Shown here one piece after another: positions 28,383-37,375 of a DNA stretch of 64,000 nt. How positions within the stretch are numbered: the first letter of the stretch is position 1; every line of letters begins with the position of its first letter. The position numbers and the translations under genes were made by a program. The notes under the pieces are model-generated. The model saw only the letters and a list, made by a program, of their open reading frames with translations, was not told where the DNA came from and did no database searches. The DNA comes from Trichocoleus desertorum ATA4-8-CV12 (lineage in GTDB: Bacteria; Cyanobacteriota; Cyanobacteriia; FACHB-46), in the NCBI GenBank assembly GCA_019358975.1, contig JAHHIL010000013.1, positions 1-64,000 of the forward strand, given 5' to 3'.

Positions 28383-29450
28383 TTACGACTTTAATTCCAG
28401 AGCTTGCGATCGCCTGAGCGCTTCGATGGTGGGGTTGCCTGTACAGAAGAGCACTGTTTCGATCTCCGCAATCAGCACCTCTGCCAGTTCTGCTAAAGCG
28501 GTTTCCGACTCACAAGCTGCCTGCAAGAAGGGCTGGGCCAAACCTGCCAAGTCTGCGCCTAGGGCGATCGCTTTAGCCACTTCTAAGCCATCGCGCAAAC
28601 CACCGGAGGCAATCAGGGGAATGGTCGGGGCGATCGCCCGGATGGTGGTGATGCATTCTGCGGTGGGCAAGCCCCATTCGGCAAACGTAGCCCCTAAGCG
28701 TCGTTGTTTGGCATCTATAGCCCGTTCACTCTCCACCTTGGCCCAGGAAGTCCCACCTGCACCCGCCACATCAATAACTTGCACTCCTGCTTCGATTAGC
28801 TTTTGCGCCATTGTTGCCGAGATACCATTGCCCACTTCTTTGGCAATCACCGGGACAGGTAACTTCTCGCACAGCATCGCAATTTTGGCCAACAGACCTC
28901 GGAAATTGGTATCTCCTTTGCTCTGCACACACTCTTGCAGTGGATTCAGGTGCAGAATTAGGGCGTCGGCTTCTAGCCAATCAATCACTCGCAAACATTG
29001 ATCTAGGCCGTAGCTGTAGTTCAGTTGCACTGCTCCCAGGTTAGCGAATAGCAAAATGTCGGGGGCGAGCGATCGCACATTGAAGGTCGGCGCAACTTCT
29101 GGGTTCTCGACTGCAACCCGCTGGGAACCAACCCCCATCGCGATTTTGTAGTGCTGTGCGACGGTGGCTAAGCGGTAATTAATGGTTTTGGCTAGCTCCG
29201 TGCCGCCTGTCATGGAGGAAATCAGCAAGGGAGCCGCCAGTGTTTTACCTAGAAATTGAGTCGTTAGGTTAATCTCGCTGCGGTCAATCTCTGGCAGACA
29301 GCAATGGGTAAAGCGATAGCGCTCTAGTCCATTGGTCGCCTGATGACATTGCACATTTTCATCTAAACAGATGCGGATGTGATCGGCTTTGCGGGATTGG
29401 GTTTCGGTGGAGGAAGTAAGGGGCGCGTTCACAAAGGACCAATGGGGCAA
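28383..29450 (-). CDS. fni: Type 2 isopentenyl-diphosphate delta-isomerase
   Basis: 355 aa FMN- and NAD(P)H-dependent TIM barrel that interconverts isopentenyl and dimethylallyl diphosphate, feeding carotenoid, chlorophyll-phytol and quinone synthesis. Motifs: [10 protein letters not shown] at the N-terminus, [12 protein letters not shown] (FMN), [45 protein letters not shown] and the phosphate-binding [20 protein letters not shown]. Cyanobacteria generally use this type instead of type 1. It reads in the same direction as pyrR and cobD, but the 85-bp gap leaves cotranscription open. Confidence 0.97.
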   Translation of the reverse strand: MPHWSFVNAPLTSSTETQSRKADHIRICLDENVQCHQATNGLERYRFTHCCLPEIDRSEINLTTQFLGKTLAAPLLISSMTGGTELAKTINYRLATVAQHYKIAMGVGSQRVAVENPEVAPTFNVRSLAPDILLFANLGAVQLNYSYGLDQCLRVIDWLEADALILHLNPLQECVQSKGDTNFRGLLAKIAMLCEKLPVPVIAKEVGNGISATMAQKLIEAGVQVIDVAGAGGTSWAKVESERAIDAKQRRLGATFAEWGLPTAECITTIRAIAPTIPLIASGGLRDGLEVAKAIALGADLAGLAQPFLQAACESETALAELAEVLIAEIETVLFCTGNPTIEALRRSQALELKS

Positions 29451-29535
29451 GCAAAAGGGAAGTCTTGATCAGAATACCTTGGATAGCGGCACTCCATACA
29501 CTTCCCTCTAAGGAGGAATCAAGTGATTCAGGTCA

Positions 29536-30093
29536 TTAGCCACCCCAACTATCAGGCTTGCGAGGCACCAGCTCTACCCCATCTCGACCATCCAAGTCTT
29601 GTAGGTAGACTTTCACTTTCTCTTCTTTTGCGGTGGGTAGTTTTTTCCCGGTGAAATCTGGGTGAATCGGCAGCTCTCGATGCCCGCGATCGACTAAAAC
29701 GGCCAGCCAAATTTCTGGAGGTCTACCATAATCATTCACTGCATTTAGGGCCGCTCGAATCGTCCGTCCCTTATAGATCACGTCATCTACTAAGACCACT
29801 GTTTTCCCAGCTAAATCAAAGGGAATATCGGTTTTATCGGGAGTACGCACCCCAATTTCATCTAAATCATCTCGATAAAACGTGATATCCAAAGCTCCCA
29901 CTGGCACTTTTACCTGCTCTAGAACCTCGATTTGTCGCGCTAATGCGTGAGCTAAGGGTACGCCTCTGGTACGAACTCCTAGCAGCACTAACTGAGACAA
30001 ATCATTGGCTTTTTCGACAATTTGAGAGGCCAGTCGGGTTAAAGTCCGACGCAATTCCTCTGCTGAGAGAATTTCTATGATTTCAGAGGCCAT
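29536..30093 (-). CDS. pyrR: PyrR: pyrimidine regulator / uracil phosphoribosyltransferase
   Basis: 185 aa, the standard length. PRPP-binding motif [18 protein letters not shown] near 100-117, the N-terminal [16 protein letters not shown], and the dimer region [14 protein letters not shown] are all present. Converts uracil plus PRPP to UMP; in Gram-positives it also binds pyr mRNA leaders, and whether it does so in cyanobacteria is unclear. No pyr biosynthetic gene is adjacent. Confidence 0.95.
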   Translation of the reverse strand: MASEIIEILSAEELRRTLTRLASQIVEKANDLSQLVLLGVRTRGVPLAHALARQIEVLEQVKVPVGALDITFYRDDLDEIGVRTPDKTDIPFDLAGKTVVLVDDVIYKGRTIRAALNAVNDYGRPPEIWLAVLVDRGHRELPIHPDFTGKKLPTAKEEKVKVYLQDLDGRDGVELVPRKPDSWGG

Positions 30094-30158
30094 AAAGTTT
30101 TACTAGAGCTGTATTCGTCAGAAACACCCTAAGCGGCATTAGGCAAAGTTTAGGACAA

Positions 30159-31208
30159 CTAGACTGTAGAAAAAACTATTCCAGACCACAGACTTAGACT
30201 AAGAATTCCTAATCCTAACCAAACCAGAAAGCTGATGCGGGTGAGTTGCAAGGCTTGGTGAATTCGTTCGGGCGTAATTGCGTGAATTGGCTCTCCTAGC
30301 AAAGGTTTTTGCTTGGCAACGCCGCGATACCAATTGGTGCCTCCCATTTGCACACCTAAAATTGCTGCATAGGCACACTCACTCCAACCAGAGTTAGGGC
30401 TGGCATCGGCGATCGCGTCTCTTCGACAAATCCGCCACACATAGCCTGGTTTTCTGGAGAGTAAGGCCAGGGTCAGCACGACCAAGCGGCAGGGTAGCCA
30501 AGTCAAGCGATCTTCCATCTGGGCACTAAACCAACCCAAGTGAGTGTAGGGTGCTTCTTTGTAGCCCACCATTGAGTCTAAGGTGCTGGCAGCTTTATAG
30601 GCGATCGCTAAAGGCACTACTCCGACTCCAGGCAATGTGGCACCGAGCAGGGCATAGAACAAGGGAGCCATCACCCCATCCGTGGCATTTTCCGTGACGG
30701 TTTCCAATACAGCTCGTAACACTTCCAGCTCTGATAAGTTCTCCGTATCTCGTCCTACATAAAAGCTCAACCGAGTACGCGCCTGTGCTAAATCCCCACT
30801 GGATAAAGGCTGCAACACATCTTCAGCCGCAGATCTCAAACTCCGCCCCGCGAAACAGGATGCCAATAGAATGCTTTGAACGGCGACTCCTAGTCCTGAA
30901 TTGAGCCAGGTGGCACCTGTAGCAATCGCCCAACCAACGCAGCCGCTGCCAATCACCAGCCCAAGCCCCAAGCACACCCCTGCCAACCGCTGTCCCGTGG
31001 CTGACTTGAGGTAACGAAACACTAATTGTTGGTACCGAGCGATCGCCCAGCCCATGACTCGCACTGGATGGGGCCAGCCCCAAGGATCTCCGATGGTGTA
31101 ATCAATCAAAGCCGCGATCGCTAACACTAAAAGGGCGATCGTGGATGGTGTAGTGAATGATTCTAAAGCTGCGAAGAAAGAGCTAAAAAAAGATACTCCT
31201 GAAGTCAT
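30159..31208 (-). CDS. cobD: Adenosylcobinamide-phosphate synthase (CobD/CbiB)
   Basis: Integral membrane enzyme of cobalamin synthesis that joins aminopropanol (phosphate) to adenosylcobyric acid. 349 aa from the internal ATG at 31208; the longer frame adds 20 polar residues not expected in the family, and neither start has a clear ribosome-binding site. Signature ALIDYTIGDPWGWPHPVRVMGWAI, VGRDTENLSELEVLRAVLETVTENATDGVMAPLFY, YKAASTLDSMVGYK and the C-terminal PNSGWSECAYAAILGVQMGG. Several membrane helices. No cobalamin riboswitch was seen upstream. Confidence 0.93.
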   Translation of the reverse strand: MTSGVSFFSSFFAALESFTTPSTIALLVLAIAALIDYTIGDPWGWPHPVRVMGWAIARYQQLVFRYLKSATGQRLAGVCLGLGLVIGSGCVGWAIATGATWLNSGLGVAVQSILLASCFAGRSLRSAAEDVLQPLSSGDLAQARTRLSFYVGRDTENLSELEVLRAVLETVTENATDGVMAPLFYALLGATLPGVGVVPLAIAYKAASTLDSMVGYKEAPYTHLGWFSAQMEDRLTWLPCRLVVLTLALLSRKPGYVWRICRRDAIADASPNSGWSECAYAAILGVQMGGTNWYRGVAKQKPLLGEPIHAITPERIHQALQLTRISFLVWLGLGILSLSLWSGIVFSTV

Positions 31209-31307
31209 GCCAATAAGGTCAAAAAGGGGTGTGGCCCATCGGAGTGTACCTGGCTTTTTTAGGCACAATCAACAGATGCATCTACTCTCGCAGGAAGTTT
31301 AATTGCT

Positions 31308-31859
31308 ATGTCCTCCCATCAACTTGTTCCTATTCAGTCTGACGACGGCACAATCATCTACATCGAAGCTCAGGAAAATGTTGAGAATCCTCCGATTTCT
31401 GACACTCCACCCACCGGAAACAGCGAAGAAGAACAGAGACGAGGGGGAGGAAAGGGATGGCCTGGTACTGCCGCTAAATCTATGAGTTCTAGTAGCTCAA
31501 TGCAGATGGTGCAGAATACTCTCCGCAGCTACACCGCCTATACGCTAAACGCCTTCAAAAACTTTGGGGCTGGCAACATTGACGAAGTTACCCTAGAATT
31601 TGGCATCAATTTTAGTGCAGACGCAGGCGTGCCCTACATTGCCAATGGCAAAGCCCAAAGCAGCATGAAAATTACAGTTAAGTGCTCTTACAACAATCCA
31701 GGGGAAGAGTCAGAGGAAAACCCAGCCGATGAACCCGTGAATAGGCAGATCAACGGTGCAGCCAATAAACAGGTCAATGAGCCAGTAAACGGATCAGCTT
31801 ATGAAGAAGTTAGCCGCCAAATTCACAACCATCACACCCAGTTTAGGCAACCAGTTTAG
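31308..31859 (+). CDS. CU044_2847-type (trypsin-co-occurring, Trypco) protein
   Basis: 183 aa. Core (about 65-135) reads VQNTLRSYTAYTLNAFKNFGAGNIDEVTLEFGINFSADAG then AQSSMKITVKCSY, matching the small domain often encoded next to trypsin-like proteases or NTPases in bacterial conflict loci. The N-terminus (LVPIQSDDGTIIYIEA) is also typical. The tail is Asn/Glu-rich with repeated PVNRQINGA-like segments and probably disordered. Here no trypsin gene is adjacent, so the partner is unknown. Confidence 0.8.
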   Translation: MSSHQLVPIQSDDGTIIYIEAQENVENPPISDTPPTGNSEEEQRRGGGKGWPGTAAKSMSSSSSMQMVQNTLRSYTAYTLNAFKNFGAGNIDEVTLEFGINFSADAGVPYIANGKAQSSMKITVKCSYNNPGEESEENPADEPVNRQINGAANKQVNEPVNGSAYEEVSRQIHNHHTQFRQPV

Positions 31860-32006
31860 TAAAGACCTTGCTGATGCAGCACTATCAAGCTCGTGCATCT
31901 TCTAAGCATAGCTAGTATTAAATTTTACCCAGCTTGCTGACAGAGCTGATATGGGAGTCAACACCTAATTAAAAAGTGGTTGGCTCCTTCTTTTTTTCAA
32001 ACCAAG

Positions 32007-32450
32007 CTAAACGACAAAACTTGTCGATTCTCCTTGAGATGCTTGCCAGCTTCGGGCATCATAGTAAAGGTCTTCTAAGGAAATACTGTATAGCGCCTCT
32101 TTCAACTTTTGATGTAAGCGATTCCAGAGGGTAAATGTCACCCAATCCTCGGCTTGTTCTGCATCTGGGGCGTAACGTGGCAAGGGGTCAACCGTTTCAC
32201 CGACCGCTTCCAAGATTTGCCCTAGAGAGATTTGGGCAGGCGATCGCGCTAGTTGGTAGCCTCCTTGAGCCCCTCGGAGTGAATTCACCAACCCCGCTCG
32301 ACGCATTTCAATCAACAGCTTTTCTAGATAAGGGGCAGGCAAATCTTGGCGACGGGCGATCGCATTGACGGAGGTAGGACCGTAACCCGGTTGCAAGCTT
32401 AGATCTAGCAGAGCTTTGACGCTGTAATGACCACGGGTTGTTAGCTTCAT
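32007..32450 (-). CDS. Rrf2 family transcriptional regulator
   Basis: 147 aa with the Rrf2 winged helix: MKLTTRGHYSVKALLDLSL, VNAIARRQDLPAPYLEKLLIEMRRAGLVNSLRGAQGGYQLA. Unlike IscR or NsrR it contains no cysteine at all, so it cannot hold an iron-sulfur cluster with the usual Cys ligands. The C-terminal half (LGQILEAVGETVDPLPRY ... SLEDLYYDARSW) is the normal dimerisation helix region. Target genes cannot be identified from the sequence. Confidence 0.93.
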   Translation of the reverse strand: MKLTTRGHYSVKALLDLSLQPGYGPTSVNAIARRQDLPAPYLEKLLIEMRRAGLVNSLRGAQGGYQLARSPAQISLGQILEAVGETVDPLPRYAPDAEQAEDWVTFTLWNRLHQKLKEALYSISLEDLYYDARSWQASQGESTSFVV

Positions 32451-32954
32451 GGCTCCAAAAACCTTGTTAAAAGAGATAACGGGTCTTCAATTAAAAGGTC
32501 ACCCTTAATAGTAAGATGCAGTAATTTACGCTAATTCTGTCGGAAGCAAGCTCTGCTTTAATGATTTTAAGTTTCTGGCTAAGGCAGCCTAGACTATTCC
32601 TAAACTATTCACTAGGCATTGCATTATCAATTCATATACCAATTTGGTTGCAGGTATTAAATAGTTGCAGTTACGACCGACCGAATCAACCATGAAATTG
32701 TACCTTTTACCGATCCAATCCGCACTTATAACACTTATCTACTAAATTTAGACATCAGCCTTACTTCATAAATACTAAATACAAGTACTAAATCAAAAAA
32801 ATTACTTCTTAAAATCAATAGATAGTGTAAACAACTCCGCTCTATCAGTGTAGTATGGTTTTACATGCTGATACGCAGCTTAGATTTTTATGTCTTGGCA
32901 TCAGTCAGCAAGAAGTAATCTGCTCCTCTTGTTAATTCTTTTAGATTCAAGTTG
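32451..32954. other. 504-bp AT-rich divergent regulatory region
   Basis: Between the Rrf2 gene (minus) and cyAbrB (plus), two regulators. Strongly AT-rich, no credible gene. A small stem ATACC...GGTAT lies near 32636-32658. A long leader is plausible for cyAbrB. Confidence 0.45.
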
Positions 32955-33350
32955 ATGACTAAAAAGAAAAAAATTGAACCTCTGACAGGTGAAGCTCTAC
33001 TCAAAAAAGTAAAAGAGCTAGAGACTCTTACTAAAGAAGATAAAGCGAAAGCATGTGGCTACTACACCCAAACAAAAAGTGGTGTAGAGCGCGTCAACAT
33101 GATGAAATTTCTGAATGCCCTCATTGATGCAGAGGGAATTGAGTTAGACGGCAAGCAAAATGGTAATGGTCGGGGTGGACGCAGCGCTAGCTACCGCATC
33201 AGCGTTCAGTCTAATGGGAATTTACTCATTGGCTCTGCCTACACTAAGCAAATGGATCTCCACCCAGGGGATGAATTTGAAATTTCTCTAGGCCGCAAAC
33301 ACATTCATCTGCGTCAGCTTGACATCCAAGAGCAAGAAGCGGCCTCTTAA
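32955..33350 (+). CDS. cyAbrB-type transcriptional regulator (cyAbrB2-like)
   Basis: 131 aa from ATG at 32955. N-terminal cyanobacteria-specific helix region (PLTGEALLKKVKELE, DKAKACGYYTQTKSGVERVNMMKFLNALIDAEGI) followed by the C-terminal swapped-hairpin AbrB DNA-binding domain (SYRISVQSNGNLLIGSAYTKQMDLHPGDEFEISLGRKHIHLRQ). These proteins regulate carbon/nitrogen balance genes and cell division genes. The VERVNMMKFLNALIDAEGI version is what I recall for the Sll0822 (cyAbrB2) branch. A second paralogue is at 59114. Confidence 0.9.
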   Translation: MTKKKKIEPLTGEALLKKVKELETLTKEDKAKACGYYTQTKSGVERVNMMKFLNALIDAEGIELDGKQNGNGRGGRSASYRISVQSNGNLLIGSAYTKQMDLHPGDEFEISLGRKHIHLRQLDIQEQEAAS

Positions 33351-33524
33351 GTTTCTTGATTCCTTAATTCTGACGCTTGAGAAGCAATTCTGTTGCTAAT
33401 GAGGTCAGGATCGCTGGAATGGATAGAGTCTCTGATTAGAGTTCCTGCAAGAGTAATTAATCAAGGCACTCTTGCTGGGCTTTTACATTAAGCTTCTAAT
33501 TGTAATCCTGTGTAAATTTCTTCC

Positions 33525-33638
33525 ATGGAAAATATCGATTGGATGAATTTATCTGCCGCCACACTAGCGATCGCTATCCTCGTGGGGGGCATGTTGATGA
33601 TGTTTACTAGTGTTTGGACGACCAAAGGCAAGAAGTAG
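33525..33638 (+). CDS. Tiny single-pass membrane protein (37 aa)
   Basis: ATG at 33525, 37 codons: short polar N-terminus MENIDWMNLS, one membrane helix (AATLAIAILVGGMLMMFTSVW) and a basic end TTKGKK. The shape is that of small photosystem, cytochrome or NDH-1 subunits, but it does not match the psb/pet/psa/ndh peptides I know. The gene lies between cyAbrB and the chloride channel, in a region with no other coding frame. No strong ribosome-binding site (CTTCC before ATG). Confidence 0.6.
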   Translation: MENIDWMNLSAATLAIAILVGGMLMMFTSVWTTKGKK

Positions 33639-33729
33639 CAAGAGCCGATGAATTACCTCTAGAGCAATTCATCCAGTTAAGCCATCAATCTGAGATAAAA
33701 CTAATTTTTGGAGCAGCTCGCTTTGCCAT

Positions 33730-35655
33730 TTAAGCGGGCTGCTTTACTGTGGGTAGAGCAAGCTTTTCAGTTTCTTGATCTAAAGCAGTCTCCAGATGTT
33801 GATGCAGAGCTTTGCGAGTCGTAGCTAAGCTGCAAGCAAGGGCAATCTTCTCCTGCTCTAACAGCCCTAGAATCTGATGAGGTTGATCTCGATCGACCAC
33901 TGGCAATTGACGTAAACCTCTCGCGGCCATGCGATCGATCGCTTCCGTGACTAATTCATCTTTGTAGGCATACAACAGCTCACTCGTACAAATTTCACTG
34001 ACGGGCTGAATTTCTAGCGATTGAGCTGGTAAAGCGCTTGGGGTCAGGTTTTCAGGCACTCGTAAAGCGGCTAGCGCTCGATTGATGTCTTGCAGCGTCA
34101 CAATCCCCATCAGTTCTCCTGCTGCATCTACTAGCAGAGCACTATGCAGATGTTGGTTCAGCAAGATATGACTGGCTTCTAGAACCGATAGAGAGTCAGG
34201 CAGAATTAACGGGGAGGGTTGCATTGCATCTTCCACAGTTAAGTGCTTTAACGCTTCCTGACTTTGATCGGGTTCTACGTTAACACCCATTTGCTTCAAA
34301 TCTAAACCTTGCGGTGAAATCGGCTTGAGTGACTCAATGACCCAGACACTCAAGCCTACAGCAGCCATCAGCGGCAAAACAATTCGGTAGTCTCGCGTCA
34401 GTTCAAACAGCAGCAAAATTGCGGTGAGTGGGGCTCGGACGCTACCTGCTAAAACAGCGGCCATCCCGACCATTGCATAAGCAGGCGGAGCAGCCATATT
34501 AATTGCGGCTGTGGGCAGGATCACAGCCAGAATTTTGCCATAACTTGCGCCCAACACTGCCCCTAAAAACATCGCTGGGGCGAATATACCCCCCACCAAA
34601 CCACTCCCCAAACTGAGAGCCGTCAGAGCGAGTTTGAAACCCAGCAGTAACAGCAATAGGGGTAGCGAGAATTCTACATCTCGGAGCAAAGCCTCAATGG
34701 TTTCATAGCCGATGCCCAATGTTTGGGGCAAGGCAAGCGCGACTAACCCGACGCAGGCTCCACCTATGACGGGGTGAACTGGATGGGGAATACGGTTCAT
34801 CCAAGCTGAACCTGGAATTTGGCCCCGAAAAAAGGCTTGAGCCAGCTTGATGGTTTGGGTATAAGTCACCGAGACCAAACTGGCGCATAGCCCTAAACCG
34901 AGATAAAGCGGTAACTCTAGAGGGCTACGAACGTCATAGGCAGGCAAGGCAAAGGCAGGCTGTGCCCCCAAGCCAATTTGCGCGATTAAAGCTGAGACCA
35001 CCGCCGCTAAGAGCACAACACTCACGGCTGAGGTAGCAAAGGTAGTGCCTAAGACAACTTCGAGGGCAAAGAATACACCTGCGATCGGCGCATTGAATCC
35101 TGCGGCCAGTCCTGCCGCTGCCCCTGCTCCCAGCAAAAGCCGCTGTCGCTCTTGGGAGACTTGCAGGATTTGGCCGAGCAAAATGCCAAAGTTAGCGCCA
35201 ATTTCTACACTCGGTCCTTCTGGGCCTAAGGAAGCTCCGGTGCCCAAAGACACTGATGCAGCGACCATTTTGGTCACGGGTCTAATGGGAGATAGCTCTC
35301 GTTTCCCTTGGGTAGCGGCAATGAGAGAGGAAATCCCTGGGCCAAAGTCTCGCCAGCGCCATCGCATAAAGCCAACGATCACGCCCCCTAGCATGGGTAC
35401 ACAAGCCAGCGTCCATGCTCCCCAAGGCGCGATCGCCCCCATCAAATCCTCTAGCATTAAGCTATGAATTAGCTGAATCAAATAGTGAAAGGTAACGACT
35501 CCCATTCCGGTGCCGCCGCCAATCAAAATAGCCAGAATTAGCACAACCGTTTCTGGCGTAGGTTGTAAGCGATTGAAAATATGGGCAAAATGAGAGGCAG
35601 ACGGGGCTGGCATAGATTGCTCAGCCAACTCATCCGGTGCAGGAGTCGGAGGCAT
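33730..35655 (-). CDS. ClC-type chloride channel/antiporter with CBS pair
   Basis: 641 aa. About ten membrane segments with the ClC selectivity motifs GTGASLGPEGPSVEIG (gating Glu in GPEGP) and LGSGLVGGIFAPAMFLGA, plus RAPLTAILLLFELT. A cytoplasmic CBS pair follows (about 470-610: VEDAMQPSPLILPDSLSVLEAS, LLVDAAGELMGIVTLQDI, LRQLPVVDR), likely binding an adenine nucleotide. Moves chloride or nitrate across the plasma or thylakoid membrane, by channel or H+-coupled exchange. Stands alone. Confidence 0.95.
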   Translation of the reverse strand: MPPTPAPDELAEQSMPAPSASHFAHIFNRLQPTPETVVLILAILIGGGTGMGVVTFHYLIQLIHSLMLEDLMGAIAPWGAWTLACVPMLGGVIVGFMRWRWRDFGPGISSLIAATQGKRELSPIRPVTKMVAASVSLGTGASLGPEGPSVEIGANFGILLGQILQVSQERQRLLLGAGAAAGLAAGFNAPIAGVFFALEVVLGTTFATSAVSVVLLAAVVSALIAQIGLGAQPAFALPAYDVRSPLELPLYLGLGLCASLVSVTYTQTIKLAQAFFRGQIPGSAWMNRIPHPVHPVIGGACVGLVALALPQTLGIGYETIEALLRDVEFSLPLLLLLLGFKLALTALSLGSGLVGGIFAPAMFLGAVLGASYGKILAVILPTAAINMAAPPAYAMVGMAAVLAGSVRAPLTAILLLFELTRDYRIVLPLMAAVGLSVWVIESLKPISPQGLDLKQMGVNVEPDQSQEALKHLTVEDAMQPSPLILPDSLSVLEASHILLNQHLHSALLVDAAGELMGIVTLQDINRALAALRVPENLTPSALPAQSLEIQPVSEICTSELLYAYKDELVTEAIDRMAARGLRQLPVVDRDQPHQILGLLEQEKIALACSLATTRKALHQHLETALDQETEKLALPTVKQPA

Positions 35656-35866
35656 TGAAAGTAAATAGAAAAATTAGATAAAGCTTAACTTTTATGTACT
35701 TCTAATTCTTTATTTTGATTGATCTCCAAGGTAGACGACAAGCACTAAACTCGTTCCTAAGGCAAGAACTATTCCGTCCTAGGGGTGGGGGTCTAGATCA
35801 GGTAGGCTGTTACAGCTTGATTAAGTTACAGTGATATCGCATTGCAATAAGATCCCTTAGAATTCA

Positions 35867-36304
35867 ATGAGCTGGGTGATTTTGCCAGTTATGAATGCTC
35901 ACACTTTTGATCATGACGCTGTCATCTGTCCCCTTTGCGATCGTGCAGGCAGAATTAGGCCCCATCGGTTGTTGAATGGGTTGTTAACTTGTCCGCAATG
36001 CCGAGAGCGTTTTGTGGTCAGCCGAAGTGGTCATTTTGTGCGTGACCCATTTACGCTGAAGCGACTGGCGGATAGCCGCACCCTACGTCGCCAGAGTCAT
36101 CCGTTCGCGAGGATTTTACGGGATTTTGGGTTGGCTAGAAATCCATCTCTCTTGGCGATCGCCAGTAGCGTGGTGCTTTTAAGTCTTACCTTAGCGGTGG
36201 TTACAGAGTGGACAGTGCCTCAAAATGCCTTACAAGGCACAGTTTTCCAGGGCAGAATCAACGAACTAATTGATCAGGTAAACCTCGACGATACAGATCA
36301 GTGA
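35867..36304 (+). CDS. Zinc-ribbon membrane protein, unknown
   Basis: 145 aa (an internal ATG at 35891 giving MNAHTFDHD is an equally good start). N-terminal zinc ribbon CPLCDRAGRIRPHRLLNGLLTCPQC (two CxxC knuckles), a basic middle (FVRDPFTLKRLADSRTLRRQ), one membrane helix near the C-terminus (SLLAIASSVVLLSLTLAVVTE), and a short extracytoplasmic tail ending NLDDTDQ. Role unknown; the ribbon could bind nucleic acid or a protein partner at the membrane. Confidence 0.7.
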   Translation: MSWVILPVMNAHTFDHDAVICPLCDRAGRIRPHRLLNGLLTCPQCRERFVVSRSGHFVRDPFTLKRLADSRTLRRQSHPFARILRDFGLARNPSLLAIASSVVLLSLTLAVVTEWTVPQNALQGTVFQGRINELIDQVNLDDTDQ

Positions 36305-36776
36305 GTTACGAGTGAGTCACTGCCGCAGTGATGGCTTCACCGACCCAACTAGAGATTTATGGAAATTTTATAGCGTTTTTCCTCGAAATGAGGTACACAT
36401 ATCCAGGCTGGGTAAGGATTTCAGCTTGTGACTTGTACCTCACCAGATTAGGAATCGCTATATAAAAGTTATAATCAGTGAACTAGCTTCAACCAAAAAC
36501 CGATGCAGTTTGGTTGGTTATCTCATTATCTTTTAATCCCTAAGTACCCGGATAGAATTAAACATCACATTAGCTACTTGTACTTAGTCAAGACTTGCTA
36601 AACCTGTGAAAACTTACTTGGCGACCCTGTGGGTATCGCCTAGGTAGAATTGAAGTTTTGTGTCTATTTTTGAAGCACTTTCGGGGACTGAGAGACTGGC
36701 TGCAACTCCCCCTAGAGACGGACGTCTTGCAACATTCAGTCATGGAATTTTAATATCTAGGCCATCCATTTTTTTA
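36305..36776. other. Intergenic, no gene recognised
   Basis: AT-rich spacer after the zinc-ribbon membrane protein. No open frame with a ribosome-binding site and no strong hairpin seen in this part. Confidence 0.4.
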
Positions 36777-36867
36777 TATTAAACTTAACAACCTTTACGG
36801 GGAGATCCCCCTAGTCATTGGGTAACTAACCCATTGTTTTCCCCCTAGGCCTAACTTAAGTTTAATA
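36777..36867. repeat. 12-bp inverted repeat enclosing nested hairpins
   Basis: TATTAAACTTAA (36777-36788) and TTAAGTTTAATA (36856-36867) are perfect inverted copies 67 bases apart. Inside are GGGG-AGAT-CCCC (about 36799-36810) and GGGT-AACTA-ACCC (36820-36832). The unit lies 70 bp upstream of the 62-aa zinc-ribbon gene. It may be a miniature element, an RNA switch or a small RNA. Confidence 0.75.
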
Positions 36868-36934
36868 AGAGAGCTGCAAAGCCTACTAAGTATTTCTTTG
36901 CGGAATTAACAACTTCAAATTGGTTAAAAAACAT

Positions 36935-37123
36935 ATGAATAAGTGCCCTTGCTGCTCTGATCAACTCCTGCGCCATGCTCGTCACAATGAAGTTTATTGG
37001 TTCTGTACTCATTGTTGGCAAGAAATGCCAGACCTCGCTTCTATTGTGGTAGCAAAACAGCAGAGTCGGCAGAAGCTTGAACGTCTGATAGGAGGCCATA
37101 GCCCCACTCTGGCAAGGGTTTAA
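36935..37123 (+). CDS. Small zinc-ribbon protein (62 aa)
   Basis: ATG at 36935 gives MNKCPCCSDQLLRHARHNEVYWFCTHCWQEMPDL: a CPCC and a CTHC knuckle that should bind one zinc. The rest is a short basic helix (AKQQSRQKLERLIGGH). A recurrent small protein in cyanobacteria as I recall it; function unknown. The longer frame adds MVKKH but no better start. A terminator follows about 85 bp downstream. Confidence 0.7.
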   Translation: MNKCPCCSDQLLRHARHNEVYWFCTHCWQEMPDLASIVVAKQQSRQKLERLIGGHSPTLARV

Positions 37124-37206
37124 GATTTTTCGACCGAACAGAAATGACTGTTTAAGTACTCCAATTTAATTCTTTTTTTTCATTAGCTAAAAGCCATAAA
37201 ATTCAA

Positions 37207-37255
37207 AAAACAGCGATCTGGCTCTGAACTTAGGAAGGGCGATCGCTGTTTTTTT
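37207..37255 (+). terminator. Rho-independent terminator
   Basis: AAAACAGCGATC (37206-37217) pairs with GATCGCTGTTTT (37241-37252), followed by T-run. Built around a HIP1-like core. Lies downstream of the zinc-ribbon gene. Confidence 0.8.
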
Positions 37256-37330
37256 GCTTTAAATATCTTTAAGGCATTTAGGTGTCAAAAGAAGAGCGTC
37301 GTATAGTGGTATGCGCCAACCACGGCATCG

Positions 37331-37358
37331 TCAGGCATCTCGAATCAGGCATCTCGAA
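37331..37358 (+). repeat. Perfect 14-bp tandem duplication
   Basis: TCAGGCATCTCGAA at 37331-37344 is repeated exactly at 37345-37358, just upstream of the ribosome-binding site and start codon of the 795-aa gene. Confidence 0.95.
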
Positions 37359-37375
37359 TTGGAGCGAAGCAGCAC

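Noticed and set aside
28324-29001. 225-aa plus-strand open frame
   Set aside because: Antisense to fni; Ser/Ala-rich composition follows from the opposite coding strand.
31308-31859. Trypco-based defence island
   Set aside because: The usual trypsin, NTPase or effector partners are absent; neighbours are cobD and Rrf2.
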